A DNA stretch of 64,000 bases. Source: Gaiellasilicea sp037720595 (lineage in GTDB: Bacteria; Actinomycetota; Thermoleophilia; Gaiellales; Gaiellaceae). The notes under the pieces are model-generated. The model saw only the letters and a program-made list of their open reading frames with translations. It was not told the DNA's origin and made no database searches. The first letter of the stretch is position 1. Each line of letters opens with the position of its first letter. A program made the position numbers and the translations under genes. This document shows, piece by piece, positions 1-8,581 of this stretch. The stretch spans positions 1 to 64,000 of the forward strand of contig JBBJLW010000013.1 in NCBI GenBank assembly GCA_037720595.1, given 5' to 3'.

Positions 1-2415
1 AACGCCCTGCTCGGCTTCACCAACATGCTCTTCAAGCTGCTCACCGACTACCACCCGCGGGGCGCCGCCGTCGCCTGGGACACGCGCCCGGTGCACCGGA
101 CCGAGCTCTCCGAGACCTACAAGGCAGGCCGCAAGCCGATGCCGGACCTCCTGCGCGAGCAGTTCCCGTACTTCCGTCCGATCGTCGAGGCCTTCGGGTA
201 CGTCAACCTGGAGTTCGAGGGCTGGGAGGCCGACGACGTGATTGCGACCCTCGCGACGCGCGCGGACGCGGCCGGGGTGAAGACGTGCGTCGTCTCAACG
301 GACCGCGATGCCTTCCAGCTCTGCTCCGAGAACATCTGCCTGATGATGACTCCGCGCGGGGTCTCTGACGTCAACGTGTACACCCCCGAGCGCGTCGAGC
401 TGCGCTACGGCGTCCGACCCGACCAGGTGCCGGACTTCATCGGGCTCAAGGGCGATCCGAGCGACAACATTCCCGGGGTCCCCGGAATCGGTGACAAGAC
501 AGCCGGACAGCTCATAGCGCAGTACGGCTCACTCGAGTCGGTGATCGAGCACGCGGACGAGCTCTCCCCGGCGCGACGCAAGAACATCACCGAGCACGCC
601 GACCAGGCCCGCGCGTCGAAGGATCTTGCGACGATGCGGCGCGAGCTCGACCTCGATTGGGAGCCGACCGAGCTCGCGCTCAGCCCGCCCGACCGCTCGC
701 AGCTACGCGAGATGTTCCGGCGCTTCGAGTTCCGCAACCTTCTGAACCGTGTCGACGAGCTGGACGAGGCGGTGCCTGCGGCGCCCATGCTTCGATTTGA
801 GGGAACCACCGTGGCCTGGCGCGAGGGGACGCTGCCGCCGGTCGCGGAGTGGGAGGGCTACGCGGCCGACGACGACCGGATCGCGGTTGCGACGGAAAGC
901 GGCGTCGTTGTCGCCACGAGACCAAGTACCAGTCTGTTACTTGACGGCGCCTTGCTCGTTGTCCACGACGCGAAGTCGCTCAAGGTGCGCTCGGTCGACG
1001 ACACCATGATCGCGGCGTACCTGATCGAGCCGGGCCGAGCCGAATACGCGCTCGACGACCTCAGCGCCGAGTACGGGCTCGAGGTGCTCCCCGAGCCGGC
1101 CGCCGAGGAGGAAACCGCAGCGCTCGTTCGACGCGCGGAGGCCCCGCGCCGGCTGATCGGCCGGATGCTGGAGAGGGTGCGCGAGCGCGGCTCGGAGCAC
1201 CTCTATCGCGAGATCGAGCTGCCGCTCACTGCGGTGCTCGCCGCGATGGAGATCGCGGGCGTCAAGATCGACACCTACCGTATGGGCGAGATCACCGCGC
1301 GGCTCGTGGATCGGCTCGAGGAGCTGGAGGCGAGGGCCTACGAGCTCGCCGACGAGGAGTTCATGCTCGGCTCGACCCAGCAGGTGGCGCGGATCCTCTT
1401 CGAGAAGCTCGAGCTGACGCCGGGCCGCAAAGGCAAGACCGGCTACTCGACCGATACGCGCGTCCTCCGCTCCATCCGGACCGACCATGCGATCGTCCCT
1501 GTGCTCGAGGAGTGGCGCGAGCTCTCGAAGCTGATCAACACCTACCTCGGGCCGCTGCCCTCGCTGATCTCGGCGGATGACGGCCGCCTCCACACGACCT
1601 TCAACCAGACGGTCGCTTCCACCGGCCGCCTCTCGACGACGGCGCCGAACCTGCAGGCGATCCCGATCCGGACGGAGCTCGGGCGCGAGATCCGCTCAGC
1701 GTTCGTGGCGGAGGAGGGCTATCGCCTCCTCTCGGCCGACTACAGCCAGGTCGAGTTGCGGATCCTCGCGCATGTCTCGGGCGAGCCGGTGCTCAAGGAG
1801 TCGTTCGCCCGCAACGAGGACATCCACTCACGCACCGCCGCGGAGGTGCTCGGCAGGGATCAGGCGACGCTGACGAAGGACGAGCGCAATGTCGCGAAGA
1901 TGGTCAACTTCGGGATCATCTACGGGATCTCGTCCTTTGGCCTCTCGGAGAACCTCGAGATCCCGCGCGAGCAGGCGCAGGCCTACATCGACACGTATCT
2001 GGCGCGCTTCCCGCACGTGCAGGACTTCATCGAGCGGACGATCGAGCAGGCCAAGCGCGACGGCTACGTGACGACGCTCCTCGGGCGGCGGCGGCCTGTG
2101 CCCGAGATCCGAGCGATGAACCGGCAGACGCGCTCCCTCGGGGAGCGGCTCGCGGTCAACTCGGTGATGCAGGGCACCGCCGCCGACGTGATCAAGGTCG
2201 CGATGATTCGGATCCACGACCGGCTACGTGCCGAGGGCCGCTTGGCGCGGCTCGTCCTCCAGGTCCACGACGAGTTGCTCCTCGAGGTGCCGGAGACCGA
2301 GGTGAGTGCCGTTCGGGAGCTCGTGCGCGCCGAGATGTGCGGCGCCTATCCGCTCGATCCACCGCTCGCGGTCGACGTCGGCTTCGGCGACGACTGGAAC
2401 GCGGCGAAGTCGTAA
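1..2415 (+). CDS. polA: DNA polymerase I (5' end missing)
   Basis: DNA polymerase I removes RNA primers and fills gaps in replication and repair. The reading frame is open from base 1, so the first residues lie outside the window; the first ATG (base 25) is internal, because the residues before it (NALLGFTN) fit the family. Domains in order: 5'-3' exonuclease with helix-hairpin-helix (GDPSDNIPGVPGIGDKTA at about residues 150-170), a short central domain where the 3'-5' exonuclease normally sits, and the polymerase domain. The polymerase carries motif A (DYSQVELRILAH), motif B with the O helix (KMVNFGIIYGIS) and motif C (QVHDELLLEVP). The central domain shows no recognisable DxE pair, so proofreading is probably lost. 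rpsA follows, as in other actinobacteria. The identification is secure. Confidence 0.97.
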   Translation, partial: NALLGFTNMLFKLLTDYHPRGAAVAWDTRPVHRTELSETYKAGRKPMPDLLREQFPYFRPIVEAFGYVNLEFEGWEADDVIATLATRADAAGVKTCVVSTDRDAFQLCSENICLMMTPRGVSDVNVYTPERVELRYGVRPDQVPDFIGLKGDPSDNIPGVPGIGDKTAGQLIAQYGSLESVIEHADELSPARRKNITEHADQARASKDLATMRRELDLDWEPTELALSPPDRSQLREMFRRFEFRNLLNRVDELDEAVPAAPMLRFEGTTVAWREGTLPPVAEWEGYAADDDRIAVATESGVVVATRPSTSLLLDGALLVVHDAKSLKVRSVDDTMIAAYLIEPGRAEYALDDLSAEYGLEVLPEPAAEEETAALVRRAEAPRRLIGRMLERVRERGSEHLYREIELPLTAVLAAMEIAGVKIDTYRMGEITARLVDRLEELEARAYELADEEFMLGSTQQVARILFEKLELTPGRKGKTGYSTDTRVLRSIRTDHAIVPVLEEWRELSKLINTYLGPLPSLISADDGRLHTTFNQTVASTGRLSTTAPNLQAIPIRTELGREIRSAFVAEEGYRLLSADYSQVELRILAHVSGEPVLKESFARNEDIHSRTAAEVLGRDQATLTKDERNVAKMVNFGIIYGISSFGLSENLEIPREQAQAYIDTYLARFPHVQDFIERTIEQAKRDGYVTTLLGRRRPVPEIRAMNRQTRSLGERLAVNSVMQGTAADVIKVAMIRIHDRLRAEGRLARLVLQVHDELLLEVPETEVSAVRELVRAEMCGAYPLDPPLAVDVGFGDDWNAAKS

Positions 2416-2541
2416 GAATGGGCGAATCACTCACCTGTCGAAATCACGGTCGGCCGGGGCGGCATTGACTTCGAGCTGACCTGGGCCGACGAAGGGCGTG
2501 CGACGATCGCCTACGTCGGTATGCACGACAGCTTGGGCTAG
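2416..2541 (+). other. protein-like open frame without a start codon, between polA and rpsA
   Basis: The stretch after the polA stop stays open in the polA frame for about 40 codons and ends at a TAG at 2539-2541. It reads like real protein (for example FELTWADEGRATIAYVG), but it has no plausible start near its head. It may be a remnant of a gene whose front was lost, or chance coding-like sequence in GC-rich DNA. No family is recognised. Confidence 0.25.
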
Positions 2542-2598
2542 CCGCCGAAGCGCTCGCGCGTTCCGTCTCGGCTTCGGTTCGGGGCTCTGGAACCTGGC

Positions 2599-2604
2599 TA
2601 TACT
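2599..2604 (+). promoter_or_regulatory. -10 element of rpsA, near-leaderless start
   Basis: TATACT lies 9 nt before the GTG start of rpsA, which would place the transcription start within a few bases of the start codon. No Shine-Dalgarno sequence is visible. No convincing -35 was found at 17 bp spacing. Confidence 0.55.
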
Positions 2605-2613
2605 GCGCGTTTC

Positions 2614-4056
2614 GTGATGGCCAACGACACCGTTGAGATGACCGATCCGCGCCTCGAAGAGGGTGTTTGGACGCTCTCCCCCGAGGGGGAGCTCGTCCCG
2701 GATTACGAGTCCACCTTCCCCACGATCAACGAGGGCGAGGTCGTTCACGGCACCGTCGTGCGCGTGGACAAGGACGAGGTGCTCGTCGACATCGGCTACA
2801 AGTCCGAGGGTGTGATCCCGGTCGCCGAGCTCTCGATCCGACGCTCGGTGAACCCGGCCGACGAGGTCTCGGTCGGCGAGGAGATCGACGCGCTCGTGAT
2901 GACGAAGGAGGACGCCGAAGGGCGCCTGATCCTCTCCAAGAAGCGCGCTCGGTTCGAGCTCGCATGGAAGAAGATCGAGGCTGCCGCGGAGTCCGGCGAG
3001 GCCGTCCTCGGCCGGGTGATCGAGGTCGTCAAGGGCGGCCTGATCCTCGACCTGGGAGTGCGGGGCTTCCTGCCCGCGTCGCTCGTCGACATCCGCCGCG
3101 TCCAGGACCTCGACGAGTTCATGGGCACCGAGCTGCGCTCGAAGGTGATCGAGCTCAACCGCTCGCGCAACAACGTCGTGCTCTCGCGCCGCGCCGTCCT
3201 CGAGGAGGAGCGCAAGGAGGTCCGACAGCAGATCCTCGACCGCCTCCAGCCCGGCATGGTCGTGGAGGGCGCGATCTCCAACATCGTCGACTTCGGCGCC
3301 TTCGTCGACCTCGACGGCATCGACGGCCTGATCCACATCTCCGAGCTCTCCTGGAGCCACGTCAACCACCCGTCCGAGGTGCTCGAGATCGGTCAGGACG
3401 TCAAGGTCAAGGTGCTCGACATCGACCGCGACCGCCAGCGGATCTCGCTCGGCCTCAAGCAGACGCAGTCGGATCCGTGGCAGCAGGTGCTCGAGAACTA
3501 CAACGAGGAGGACGTCGTCGAGGGTCGTGTCACGAAGGTCGTCACCTTCGGCGCCTTCGTCGAGATCCTCCCGGGAGTCGAGGGCCTCGTCCACATCTCC
3601 GAGCTCGCTCAGCATCACGTCGAGAACCCGCGAGAGGTCGTCTCGCAGGGCGATGCTGTCAACGTGCTGATCCTCGAGGTCGACGCCGAGCGGCGCCGTC
3701 TTTCTCTCTCCTTGAAGCGTGTCGAGGAGGGTGCCGAGCCGCTCCCGCGCGCCGACGGTGCCGAGTCCGTGCACCTCACGCCGAACCTGGATCTTTCCGA
3801 GGACGTCTTCCCTGCCTCGACCGCCGACGCTCCTGAGGCCGAGCCCGAGCCCGAGGCGGCCGATGAGCCTGAGATCGAGGCGAGTGACGAGCCGGAGGCC
3901 GCTGCCGAGCTCGAGGAGACCGAGGATTCCGCACTCGAGCTGGCTGACGAACCGGCACCGGAATCGGATGCCGCCGCCGAGGCCGACCTCGCGAGCGAGT
4001 CGACCGCCGACAGCGATGCTGCCGCGGGCGACGACGAGCCCGACGAAACCGCTTAA
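2614..4056 (+). CDS. rpsA: 30S ribosomal protein S1
   Basis: S1 binds mRNA on the small ribosomal subunit. The 480-residue protein has four S1 (OB-fold) repeats, at about residues 40-110, 125-195, 205-280 and 295-370. The last two carry the typical segments GAFVDLDGIDGLIHISELSW and GAFVEILPGVEGLVHISEL. From about residue 380 to the end is a low-complexity tail made mostly of Glu, Ala, Asp and Pro, common in actinobacterial S1. The start is a GTG immediately followed by ATG (2614 and 2617), so either could be used; a TATACT box 9 nt upstream and the absence of a Shine-Dalgarno suggest a nearly leaderless mRNA. coaE begins 7 nt after the stop. Confidence 0.96.
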   Translation: MMANDTVEMTDPRLEEGVWTLSPEGELVPDYESTFPTINEGEVVHGTVVRVDKDEVLVDIGYKSEGVIPVAELSIRRSVNPADEVSVGEEIDALVMTKEDAEGRLILSKKRARFELAWKKIEAAAESGEAVLGRVIEVVKGGLILDLGVRGFLPASLVDIRRVQDLDEFMGTELRSKVIELNRSRNNVVLSRRAVLEEERKEVRQQILDRLQPGMVVEGAISNIVDFGAFVDLDGIDGLIHISELSWSHVNHPSEVLEIGQDVKVKVLDIDRDRQRISLGLKQTQSDPWQQVLENYNEEDVVEGRVTKVVTFGAFVEILPGVEGLVHISELAQHHVENPREVVSQGDAVNVLILEVDAERRRLSLSLKRVEEGAEPLPRADGAESVHLTPNLDLSEDVFPASTADAPEAEPEPEAADEPEIEASDEPEAAAELEETEDSALELADEPAPESDAAAEADLASESTADSDAAAGDDEPDETA

Positions 4057-4063
4057 GACCGCG

Positions 4064-4672
4064 ATGCAGTGGCCGCTCGCCGTCGCCATCACCGGCGGGA
4101 TCGGCGCGGGGAAGAGCGAGGCGCTCTTCGCCTTCCAGAAGCACGGCGCCGCGACCGTCTCGAGCGACGAGATCGTCCATCACCTGCTCGCCACCGACGA
4201 CGACGTGCGGGCCGCGATAGTGGCCGAGCTGGGTGAGGGGATCCTCGACGACGAGGGTTTGATCGACCGTTCGCGTGTCGCCGAGATCGTCTTCGGCGAC
4301 CGCTCCAAGCTCGACTTTCTCGAGAAGCTGCTCCACCCTCTCGTCGTCGCGGAGTACCTGCGCTGGCGCAAGCAGCTCGCCGCGCTCCCCGAGCCGCCGG
4401 CGGTCTGTGTCACGGAGGTACCGCTCCTCTACGAATCGGGCGGCCAGGAGCGCTTCGACAAGGTGGTTGTGATCACGGCGCCCGCGAAACTGCGTGAGCA
4501 GCGCCGCCGCGTTCGCCGCGACAACCGCGACGAGCGCCTGCTCCCCGACGCCGAGAAGGCCAAGCGAGCCGACTATGCGTACGTGAACACAGGCTCGCTC
4601 GAGGAGCTCGACGCCTGGGTCGGCGGCGTGATGGCCGAGCTGACGGCCGAGGCCGCGGTAGAACTTGCGTGA
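4064..4672 (+). CDS. coaE: dephospho-CoA kinase
   Basis: CoaE phosphorylates the 3' hydroxyl of dephospho-CoA, the last step of coenzyme A synthesis. The protein is 202 residues, normal for a single-domain CoaE. The P-loop is GGIGAGKSEAL at about residues 10-20, followed by the conserved DEIVHHLL, the FLEKLLHPLV segment and the VPLLYESG motif. The start is the ATG 7 nt after the rpsA stop; longer open sequence upstream only overlaps rpsA. The downstream transglycosylase GTG overlaps the coaE TGA by 4 nt, so rpsA, coaE and the next gene are probably cotranscribed. Pantothenate genes panB and panC lie 21 kb downstream. Confidence 0.95.
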   Translation: MQWPLAVAITGGIGAGKSEALFAFQKHGAATVSSDEIVHHLLATDDDVRAAIVAELGEGILDDEGLIDRSRVAEIVFGDRSKLDFLEKLLHPLVVAEYLRWRKQLAALPEPPAVCVTEVPLLYESGGQERFDKVVVITAPAKLREQRRRVRRDNRDERLLPDAEKAKRADYAYVNTGSLEELDAWVGGVMAELTAEAAVELA

Positions 4673-5217
4673 GCAAGGTCGGCTTCCTCCTCGTCCTCCT
4701 GCTCGCGGCCGCCGGCTTCGGCGCGTACGTCTTCCAGAGCGAGCCGACCTGGTATGAGCGAGCTCGATATCCGCTCCGCTACGAGGAGATCGTCGTCGGT
4801 CACGCCGAGAACTACCGCCTCGAGCCGCAGCTCCTCGCGGCGATGATCTACCAGGAGAGCAAGTTCGATGCAGACGTTCGCTCGAGCTCGGGCGCGGTCG
4901 GGTTGATGCAGCTGCTCCCCGAGACTGGTCAGGGAATCGCCGATCGCACCGGCGGCGACAACTGGACGCCGGAGGACCTCCTCGATCCCGAGCTCAACAT
5001 CCGCTACGGCGCGTGGTATCTGCGCCATCTGCTCGACAAGTATGACGACGAGGCGCTCGCGCTCGCGGCCTACAACGCGGGGCAGGCGAACGTCGACGGC
5101 TGGCGGAAGCGCGGAGTCGAGATCCAGTTCGCGGAGACGCGACACTACGTGCATCGTGTGCAGCAGCTCAAGCAGGTGTACGCGGAGGCGTACGCGGCCG
5201 AGCTGGGCCTCCGCTAG
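4669..5217 (+). CDS. lytic transglycosylase, SLT-domain, membrane anchored
   Basis: The enzyme should cleave the MurNAc-GlcNAc bond of peptidoglycan to give 1,6-anhydro ends. An N-terminal hydrophobic segment (FLLVLLLAAAGFGAYVF, residues 5-21) is a signal anchor. The SLT domain follows from about residue 40 with the family signatures ESKFDADVRSSSGAVGLMQL (catalytic Glu first), GAWYLRHLLDKY and LALAAYNAGQANVDGW. At 182 residues it is a minimal MltE/Slt-like enzyme. The GTG start overlaps the coaE stop (GTGA). The 3' end coincides with a near-perfect 15-bp tandem duplication that contains its stop codon and leads straight into a decayed transporter gene. Confidence 0.93.
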   Translation: MSKVGFLLVLLLAAAGFGAYVFQSEPTWYERARYPLRYEEIVVGHAENYRLEPQLLAAMIYQESKFDADVRSSSGAVGLMQLLPETGQGIADRTGGDNWTPEDLLDPELNIRYGAWYLRHLLDKYDDEALALAAYNAGQANVDGWRKRGVEIQFAETRHYVHRVQQLKQVYAEAYAAELGLR

Positions 5218-5230
5218 CTGGGCCTCCGAT
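5201..5230 (+). repeat. 15-bp tandem duplication at a gene-decay junction
   Basis: AGCTGGGCCTCCG occurs at 5201-5213 and again at 5216-5228; over the full 15-bp period the copies differ at one base. The first copy encodes the end of the transglycosylase, and the TAG stop lies at the seam. The second copy runs into the truncated MFS transporter. This looks like a slippage or repair scar. Confidence 0.8.
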
Positions 5231-6138
5231 CGCGTCGCCAACGATCTGGAGGATCTCGCCCGCCCTCGTGCTCGCCTTTCTGCTCGGCGCGCTCGCCGGG
5301 CCGTTCTTCGCCGCGCAGAAGGTGATCGTCCCCGAGCTGCTCGGCGAGGACGAATCGCTCGTGGGCCGCGCGAACGCGCTCTTCCAGGGCGCCACGCGGA
5401 TCACGATGCTGCTCGGTCCCGTCCTCGGCGGGATCCTGATCGCGACGGTCTCGGCGCCCTGGGCGCTCGTCGTCGACGCGGGCACCTACGTGGTCTCGGC
5501 CGTGCTCGTGCTTACGCTCGTGCCGAAGCCCGCGCGGCTGCCGCCGGTGGACGAGGACGTCGGGGCGCGACGCGGACTCCGCTTCCTCGCTCGGGAGCCG
5601 CTCCTGCGCCTCTGGATCCCGCTCTTCGCGCTGGGCGACACGGCCTGGACGGCCTTCTTCGTCAGCGTGCCGGTGCTCGTCGTCGTGCGGTTCGACGCCG
5701 ACCCGCGCATCGCCGGCTGGCTGCTCGCCGCGTTCGGCGTCGAGTCCGCGGGCTGACGCTCGTCGGCACCTGCATCCTCGGCCAGGCTCTGCCGCTGTGG
5801 CTGCTGACGATCCACCCTTCCGCCTCGCTCGCGGCGTTCGCGCTCGGCCTTCCGGGCTCGCGAACGGGATCGTCAACCCGCCGATCCACTCGATGATGAC
5901 GTTGCGGGTGCCACCGCCGTTGCGGCCGAGCGTGATGACGGTGAACGTGATGATCTTCGGCCTCGCTCAGCCGCTCGGGGTCTTCGGCGTCGGCCCGGTG
6001 CTGGACGCATTCGGACCGCAGCCGGTACTTGTTGCGTTCGCGGCAGTCCAGACCGTCGCGATGGCGCTGATCGCGGCGTCGACGTTCGCAGCTCGCAGGG
6101 CGACAGCGCACCCGCCGGCGGTCGAGGCGAAGGCGTGA
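5218..6138 (+). pseudogene. MFS transporter remnant (5' truncated, two frameshifts)
   Basis: Three pieces in different frames together resemble the C-terminal two thirds of a major facilitator permease. Piece one (5218-5756) reads from FLLGALAGPFFAAQKVIVPE through an MFS-like cytoplasmic loop (ARLPPVDEDVGARRGLRFLA). Piece two covers LVGTCILGQALPLWLLTIHP, and piece three (to 6138) covers GIVNPPIHSMMTLRVPP and two more membrane segments. Frame changes fall near 5745-5755 and 5850-5860. The first three or so membrane helices are absent: the frame starts directly at the transglycosylase stop. A frameshift could be an assembly error, but the missing 5' end could not, so the gene is judged dead. 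Confidence 0.85.
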
Positions 6139-6157
6139 GCGTGAGCGTGCTGCGCGA

Positions 6158-6636
6158 CTAGCCCGTCGAGAATCGCTGGAAAAGCTCGCCGACGCCGACG
6201 ACCTCGGCGTAGTCGCCGCCCGTCAGTTCGCCGGTGACCGCGCGCCAGAACGCGAGCGCAGGCACGTTGCGGTCGATCACGCTCAGGTTCCAGGAGCCTT
6301 TGAACCCGCTGAGGGCCGCCACGCCGGCCGCGCGTCCGACACCGCGACGCCGGTACGGCTGCGCGACGAAGAACTCCGCGAGTGGAAATCGACGTCTTGC
6401 GGCATGTGGGGGAACGGCCGCTCGGCGACGAGCGCGAATCCTGCAGGGCGCCCGTCGACGCGGATCAGCAGCGAATGCGAGGTTGTCCGGCCGAGCCAGT
6501 CCTCGAGGTACGAGGGCTGCCACTGCGCTTCCGCGTCGAGGACATAGTGCTCGGTGAAGGCCGAGAGATCGTGAAGGTAGAGCGGGTAGAGCCGCCGCAG
6601 CGCAGCGAGATCGCGCTCGCCTTCGGCCGGCGTCAC
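6158..6636 (-). pseudogene. GNAT N-acetyltransferase with one frameshift
   Basis: Reading from 6636, the N-terminal half (TPAEGERDLAALRRLYPLYL and later LIRVDGRPAGFALVAERPFP) is joined by a frame change near 6387 to a second half. That half carries the acetyl-CoA pyrophosphate loop QPYRRRGVGR and ends NVPALAFWRAVTGELTGG. Restoring one C in the run before CTCGCGGAG would give a continuous ...DVDFPLAEFFVAQPYRRRG..., so a single-base deletion or a sequencing error is enough to explain it. The gene sits 8 nt behind the stop of the large secreted protein and is probably in the same transcript. The substrate is unknown. Confidence 0.8.
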
Positions 6637-6644
6637 CTCGACGG

Positions 6645-8522
6645 CTATGGCTGAGCCAGACGCGCCCACAGGTTCTCGAGCATACGGTGTACGGACGACA
6701 GCCTCGCGGTGCCGCCGAAGTCGATCGTCCCTGCGGAAAAGACCTTTGCGCCCTGCGGCGTCTCGTAGTACGTCATCTGGGCGGTCAGACCGGGGCCGTA
6801 GAGGTCGGGAACCTCGGCGAGGACGATCGTCCCGGCCGGGGTAGAGGACGTGGTGGAGTCGATCTCGATCCCGTAGCCGCCCAGCTCCTGACCGAAGCTC
6901 GAGCCGTCGCCGAGGCCGGTGCCATCGTAGAACCACGGCACGGTTGCGGCGGCGCGCACGACGAACGGCCGCTGGATCCTGCCGTCGTCGTTGGCGCGGT
7001 ACTGGACGCCGAGTACGGCCGATTCCGGCCGGCCCTGATCCCGCCAGAGTCGCGTGCGTCGGAGCACTCGCCCCTCGCGACGTACCTCCCAGAAGAAGTT
7101 GTTCGCCGAGAGGAAGGCGAGGTTGCCGCCGAGGTCGCGGTAGTTGCGGATCAGGTCGAACTCGTGTCGGGTCGCGTACTCCGTGTGCCCCGGGAAGATG
7201 ACGACGTTGTAGAGCCGGATCAGCTCCTCGGCGGTGCGGATCGTCTCCAGGTCGGACTCGGTGAGAAGCTCGGGCTGCTTGCCCGTCGAGTGCAGCCAGC
7301 GGAGGAAGCCGACGTCGTACTTGCGCCACTGCGGCGGGACGCCGCGGCGGATGAACGGGCGGCCGAGCTCGGCGGTGCTCTGGGCTCCCTTTGCGTACCA
7401 CGTGTCGCCCCAGCCGTTGCCGTCCGCGTCGCGGAAGTTGTATCCCTGCCAGGTGTTCGTCGGCATCACGACGGCGACGCGGCTGGTCGAGCCGAGCACC
7501 GTCGGCCGGACGACGAAGGGGGCATAGCCGATGCGCCCGTCATCCGCGCTCAGCTTGACGAAATAGACGCCCGAGGGCCACGGGCCGACGGCGTAGTTGA
7601 GGGTCGCGCGCCGGTGGCGGGCGCTCCACGGGACGGTGACCGGCGGGTTGACGGCAACCCCGTTCATGATCGTGTCGCTGTGGGTCGGCGCGTCCTCCGG
7701 GCCTGCGCGGAACGTCTGCAGCGTCAGCGTCTTCGCGTCGGTCTCGATCGCGAGGCGAGCCGAGCTCGAGGCGACGTAGCTCTCGCCCATGAACCCGGCG
7801 TCGACCCCGAGCACGCGGACGACCGCCGAGCGCAGCCGCCGACCCTCGCGGGCGTCGTCGGCCCCGTAGGTGCGGCTGTTGCCGGCCCCGTCGGTGGTCG
7901 TGATCCGCACGAGATAGGTGCGCGCGCCGGTCGCTTTCGGCGGGTGCCAGGTGAACGTCTTCCGGCCCGGACGCAGGTTCGCGGTCAGTTCGTAGATCGT
8001 CTGAGGTGCGCTCACCGTCCGCGTCACTTCGAAGCGGACCCGTGCCCGCTCGCTCAGCGTGAAGGAGATCTTGGCGGCGTCACGCAGCCCGTCGCCGTTC
8101 GGCGAGATCGTCGTCAGCCGTTCGCTGTCGCCCGCGAACGGAGTGCGACTGCGGGTGTGGGCGTCGAACTCGGTCACCCTCGGCGCGATCCGGTCGATCC
8201 GAAGGGGGGAGGAGGCGAGCTCGCGCTGCCCTACGACCAGCCGGATCCGGTAGTTCCCGTCGGGTACGCCGATCCCACGCAGGCGCGCGTTCCAGCGAAG
8301 GGTCAGGAAGCGGCGGCGTTGCGGCTCGACGATCCAGCCGAGTGGGCGGCCACTCAACGTCGCGAGCTGGAGGCCGACTCGCTCAGGCTTCGGTAGGGCA
8401 GCCTGGATTCGCAGCCGGGCTTCATCCGGCGAGAAGTCGCGGGGCTTGACCGTGAGATCGGCTGCGGAGGCGACGGGCGCGCAGGCGAGTGCGAGGACGA
8501 CGAGGGTAAAACGGCGGCGCAT
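6645..8522 (-). CDS. secreted DUF6605 / N,N-dimethylformamidase-beta-like protein
   Basis: This 625-residue exported protein has a signal peptide (MRRRFTLVVLALACAPVASA). Residues about 20-120 and 130-230 look like immunoglobulin-type beta domains; the second has the FlgD-like start ISPNGDGLRD. From about residue 330 to the end it resembles the C-terminal domain of N,N-dimethylformamidase large subunit (segments TNTWQGYNFRDADGNGWGDT and VVIFPGHTEYATRHEFDLIR). That fold is glutamine-amidotransferase-like, but catalytic residues cannot be assigned here. A TACGCT hexamer lies 9 nt before the ATG. Function is unknown; a carbohydrate- or amide-acting extracellular enzyme is possible. Confidence 0.8.
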   Translation of the reverse strand: MRRRFTLVVLALACAPVASAADLTVKPRDFSPDEARLRIQAALPKPERVGLQLATLSGRPLGWIVEPQRRRFLTLRWNARLRGIGVPDGNYRIRLVVGQRELASSPLRIDRIAPRVTEFDAHTRSRTPFAGDSERLTTISPNGDGLRDAAKISFTLSERARVRFEVTRTVSAPQTIYELTANLRPGRKTFTWHPPKATGARTYLVRITTTDGAGNSRTYGADDAREGRRLRSAVVRVLGVDAGFMGESYVASSSARLAIETDAKTLTLQTFRAGPEDAPTHSDTIMNGVAVNPPVTVPWSARHRRATLNYAVGPWPSGVYFVKLSADDGRIGYAPFVVRPTVLGSTSRVAVVMPTNTWQGYNFRDADGNGWGDTWYAKGAQSTAELGRPFIRRGVPPQWRKYDVGFLRWLHSTGKQPELLTESDLETIRTAEELIRLYNVVIFPGHTEYATRHEFDLIRNYRDLGGNLAFLSANNFFWEVRREGRVLRRTRLWRDQGRPESAVLGVQYRANDDGRIQRPFVVRAAATVPWFYDGTGLGDGSSFGQELGGYGIEIDSTTSSTPAGTIVLAEVPDLYGPGLTAQMTYYETPQGAKVFSAGTIDFGGTARLSSVHRMLENLWARLAQP

Positions 8523-8581
8523 CGGCCGTGAAGCGTAGTTGGGAGCTGTGACGGAGCCGTGAGGAAGAAGGCTCGCGCCGG

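Noticed and set aside
2431..4092. 553-residue open frame on the minus strand
   Set aside because: It lies opposite rpsA, has the repetitive Asp/Leu/Val composition typical of an antisense shadow of acidic S1 repeats, and lacks any family motif.
6687..8396. 569-residue plus-strand open frame
   Set aside because: It is a shadow of the minus-strand DUF6605 gene, which has a signal peptide and domain structure.
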